Shown: piece after piece, positions 4,332 to 6,058 of the stretch | Layout: every line of letters starts with the position of its first letter | Position numbering within the stretch: the first letter of the stretch is position 1 | DNA from: Pseudomonadota bacterium | GTDB lineage: Bacteria > Pseudomonadota > Alphaproteobacteria > Rhodospirillales > 2-02-FULL-58-16 | DNA length: 6,058 bases | Direction: 5' to 3' | Assembly: GCA_022560215.1 (NCBI GenBank) | Contig: JADFTO010000164.1 | Span: forward strand, 1 to 6,058 | Made by a program: the position numbers and the translations under genes | Notes under the pieces: model-generated | What the model was told of the DNA's origin: nothing | Database searches by the model: none | Seen by the model: only the letters and a program-made list of their open reading frames with translations

Positions 4332-6058
4332 CAGGGGGGATCGGAGGTTTTCATCTCCGGCGCCAGGGCCAGCAACGTGAAGGGTGCCGGGTTGTCCGAT
4401 TCGATGCAGATGCGCTGGTCGCGCTCGTAATCGGCGTCGAACTCGACGTGCTTCTCGCCGGTGAACAGCGGCACGGCGGTATCCATGGCGTCGCCCACCT
4501 CGCGGAAGGTCACGTCCTTGAGGTTTTCGGTGTTGGGGCCGATCTTGCACGCGGCCGAATCCAGAAGCACCAACGTCACGCTCGATATGCGCTTGACCTT
4601 GCCCAAGGCCGTGCCCGACGCGGTGCCGGACGTGAACTTGAGGCTTTCGAACTGGTGGGTGTAACCGAGGCCAGCCGTCACTCGGCCCGCCTTGTAATCC
4701 AGCGTAATTGCGCCCGAGCTCACCGTCTTGTCCGGGTGCACCGCGCCGTCGGCCAGAACCTTGAGTGTCTCGCCTTCCAGGTGGACCAGGCCCGAGACCG
4801 TCGCCACCTTCTTCCGGGCCTTTCCACCCGAGATGTAGGTGGTGAAGCCGGTTCCGTCTATATCGGCATCATTCAGGTCCGTGAGCTCGAAGGTGTCGTT
4901 TGTCTTGTTGGCAATTTTGTAAGTGATGCCGTTCAGTTCGGTCATGCCCCGGACCTCGGCGATCTCCACCTCGTCGCCATCCGCGAACCCGTGCGCCGTC
5001 GCCGTGACAACGATGGGATCGGCCGCCGTGGCGCCGGAAATGGCGACGGGGGAATCAAGCGTCAGGCACGAATCCACGAAGTAGGCGTCCTTCTGGGCCT
5101 CCAGCATGGCTGCTTCCCATGCGGCGTCGCTTGCATAGTCGTGGCGGAAGGGTCCCTCGAAGGACCTTTCCAAGACTTCCACGAAGCGCTTGGTGCCGCC
5201 GTTGATGGTGCGTTTGACGATCACCCACAGTTCGTCCCGCTCCGTCGAATCCTGGACCTGGCCGGGCCCGTCAGTGCCGGGAATGGCGGTCACCGTCTCG
5301 ACCCGGGCGCAGCCGCCATCGCACACGCCGCCGAGTTCTGTCCGCCCCCAGCCGACCACGTCCTGGCCCCGCCGGTAGGTCATGCCGATCATCACGCCGT
5401 CGGCGCGGACGCAGTGGATTATGGACTCGGGTTCCTGCTGGTAGGCGATCTCGTTAATGCCGCCGTAGGTTATGTGGTCGGACAACACCGTCATGTCCGG
5501 CGCCCGATACCCGTCGGCCTCGAAGCTGTAGGTAAACTCGCGGACCTTGCGCTTGGCCTTCTGCAGGAACAGCACAACGGACCCCACGCGCACCGGCATC
5601 ACGTCGGCGGACCCATGGGTGGTGTGGCGTTTTACGTCGATGTCCGTCGGCGTGATGACGGGCCCGTCGGAGACCACCACCCACTCGCCGCCCGTGGTCC
5701 CGATGACCAGTTGCTGGCCAGGACTCATCCAGAGGATGGCGTTTACCTCCTCCGCGGCGAAGGTATAGTCGAGCGCGTCGTCATCCTCCACGATGTCGCC
5801 GGAGTCGTAGGAATCGGCCCGCATGTTCTCTATGTCGGCGGATTGTGACAGCCAGAACGACTGGGGCTGGTCGGACGTGCGGGCTGCGGCCAGCCGTTGC
5901 TCGAAGAACCCGACGGTGGCCGGATAGCCGGTGGTCTGGGACCATGAGCCCAAGCGCCATTTGGCCGATGCGGTCGTGGCGTTGAAATTTCTTTTCACGT
6001 CGGCGGTAACGTGGGTTGTGTCGGTGAAGGCCGTGATCACGGCGTATCCCGGTTCGTT
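4331..6058 (-). CDS. T7 gp12-like tail nozzle (tail tubular protein B), N-terminus outside window
   Basis: Structural protein expected at the distal end of a podovirus tail, forming the tube through which DNA leaves. The frame is open to the window edge (575 codons visible); the GTG at 6040 is an internal valine, so the true start lies outside. T7 gp12 is about 794 residues, so roughly the first quarter to third is missing. Counting from 6040, residues 39-50 (GYPATVGFFEQR region) followed by the acidic DDDALDYTFA stretch at 86-95 correspond to T7 gp12 segments around its FRNRLGF and DDDPIDV motifs. Conserved-looking blocks continue at 158-235 and 245-297. An FCCH-like insert occupies about 331-408, then a C-terminal beta-rich part as in gp12. 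A CDGGC cysteine pair sits at 240-244. The stop overlaps the next gene's ATG by one base (TGATG), implying translational coupling. Gene identity is recognised by motif and gene order, not by search. Confidence 0.85.
   Translation of the reverse strand, partial: NEPGYAVITAFTDTTHVTADVKRNFNATTASAKWRLGSWSQTTGYPATVGFFEQRLAAARTSDQPQSFWLSQSADIENMRADSYDSGDIVEDDDALDYTFAAEEVNAILWMSPGQQLVIGTTGGEWVVVSDGPVITPTDIDVKRHTTHGSADVMPVRVGSVVLFLQKAKRKVREFTYSFEADGYRAPDMTVLSDHITYGGINEIAYQQEPESIIHCVRADGVMIGMTYRRGQDVVGWGRTELGGVCDGGCARVETVTAIPGTDGPGQVQDSTERDELWVIVKRTINGGTKRFVEVLERSFEGPFRHDYASDAAWEAAMLEAQKDAYFVDSCLTLDSPVAISGATAADPIVVTATAHGFADGDEVEIAEVRGMTELNGITYKIANKTNDTFELTDLNDADIDGTGFTTYISGGKARKKVATVSGLVHLEGETLKVLADGAVHPDKTVSSGAITLDYKAGRVTAGLGYTHQFESLKFTSGTASGTALGKVKRISSVTLVLLDSAACKIGPNTENLKDVTFREVGDAMDTAVPLFTGEKHVEFDADYERDQRICIESDNPAPFTLLALAPEMKTSDPP
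4817..5050 (-). other. FCCH-like domain inserted in the tail nozzle protein
   Basis: Encodes about residues 331-408 counted from position 6040. The segment begins PVAISGATAADPIVVTATAH, continues through GFADGDEVEIAEVRGMTELNG and a TFEL motif, and ends near DGTGFTTYISGGKARK. This is the pattern of the small beta-barrel module that databases label 'ubiquitin-activating enzyme E1 FCCH domain', which recurs in phage tail proteins without any ubiquitin connection. T7 gp12 has no such segment at this point, so I read it as an accessory beta domain exposed on the tail surface. Its function is unknown; host-surface contact or stabilisation is inference only. Confidence 0.7.

Noticed and set aside
4448..5848. 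466-codon open frame on the plus strand
   Set aside because: It is exactly antisense to the nozzle gene, which has clear family motifs. His/Gly/Val/Arg-rich composition is typical of a shadow frame in GC-rich DNA.
1..6058. tRNA, CRISPR array, insertion sequence, origin
   Set aside because: No cloverleaf-like arms, regularly spaced repeats, transposase motifs or iterons were seen on either strand.

Overview
The window reads as the end of the structural (late) region of a short-tailed, T7-like phage or prophage. It is GC-rich, with strong G/C at third codon positions and extensive open shadow frames. From protein style and composition I infer an alphaproteobacterial host; nothing in the window proves the host. 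No tRNA, rRNA, CRISPR array, integrase or transposase was seen.

Layout. Four genes run leftward on the minus strand from the right edge: (1) a T7 gp12-like tail nozzle protein, cut off at its N-terminus by the window edge (4331-6058) and carrying an FCCH-like insert; (2) a 137-residue gp13-like, GNAT-related protein (3918-4331); (3) a 135-residue helical protein in the position of the internal virion protein gp14 (3514-3921); (4) an 854-residue protein (832-3396) with a long helical Ala/Arg/Glu-rich body, a disordered linker and a C-terminal GH108-type muramidase-like domain, in the position of T7 gp15/gp16. The order nozzle, gp13, gp14, gp15/16 matches T7. The first three genes are joined by 1-base and 4-base stop/start overlaps. 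The fourth is set apart by 117 bases holding an inverted repeat, an intrinsic-terminator-like hairpin and a good Shine-Dalgarno.

Left of the module, converging on it after 33 bases, a plus-strand gene (229-798) encodes a small six-cysteine secreted protein of unknown function. The first ~230 bases hold no intact gene. They contain a frameshifted, diverged copy (111-161) of an internal piece of the gp15/16-like gene (1847-1896) and a short minus-strand reading frame resembling the start of a HigB-type toxin. This looks like recombination debris at the edge of the phage late region.

Together the four phage genes would build the lower tail and the ejected internal core: the nozzle forms the DNA exit tube, gp13- and gp14-like proteins belong to internal core assembly and ejection, and the large protein supplies a core component plus a peptidoglycan-cutting domain for passage through the cell wall. 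These roles come from T7 family knowledge. The similarities were recognised by reading, not by a search.
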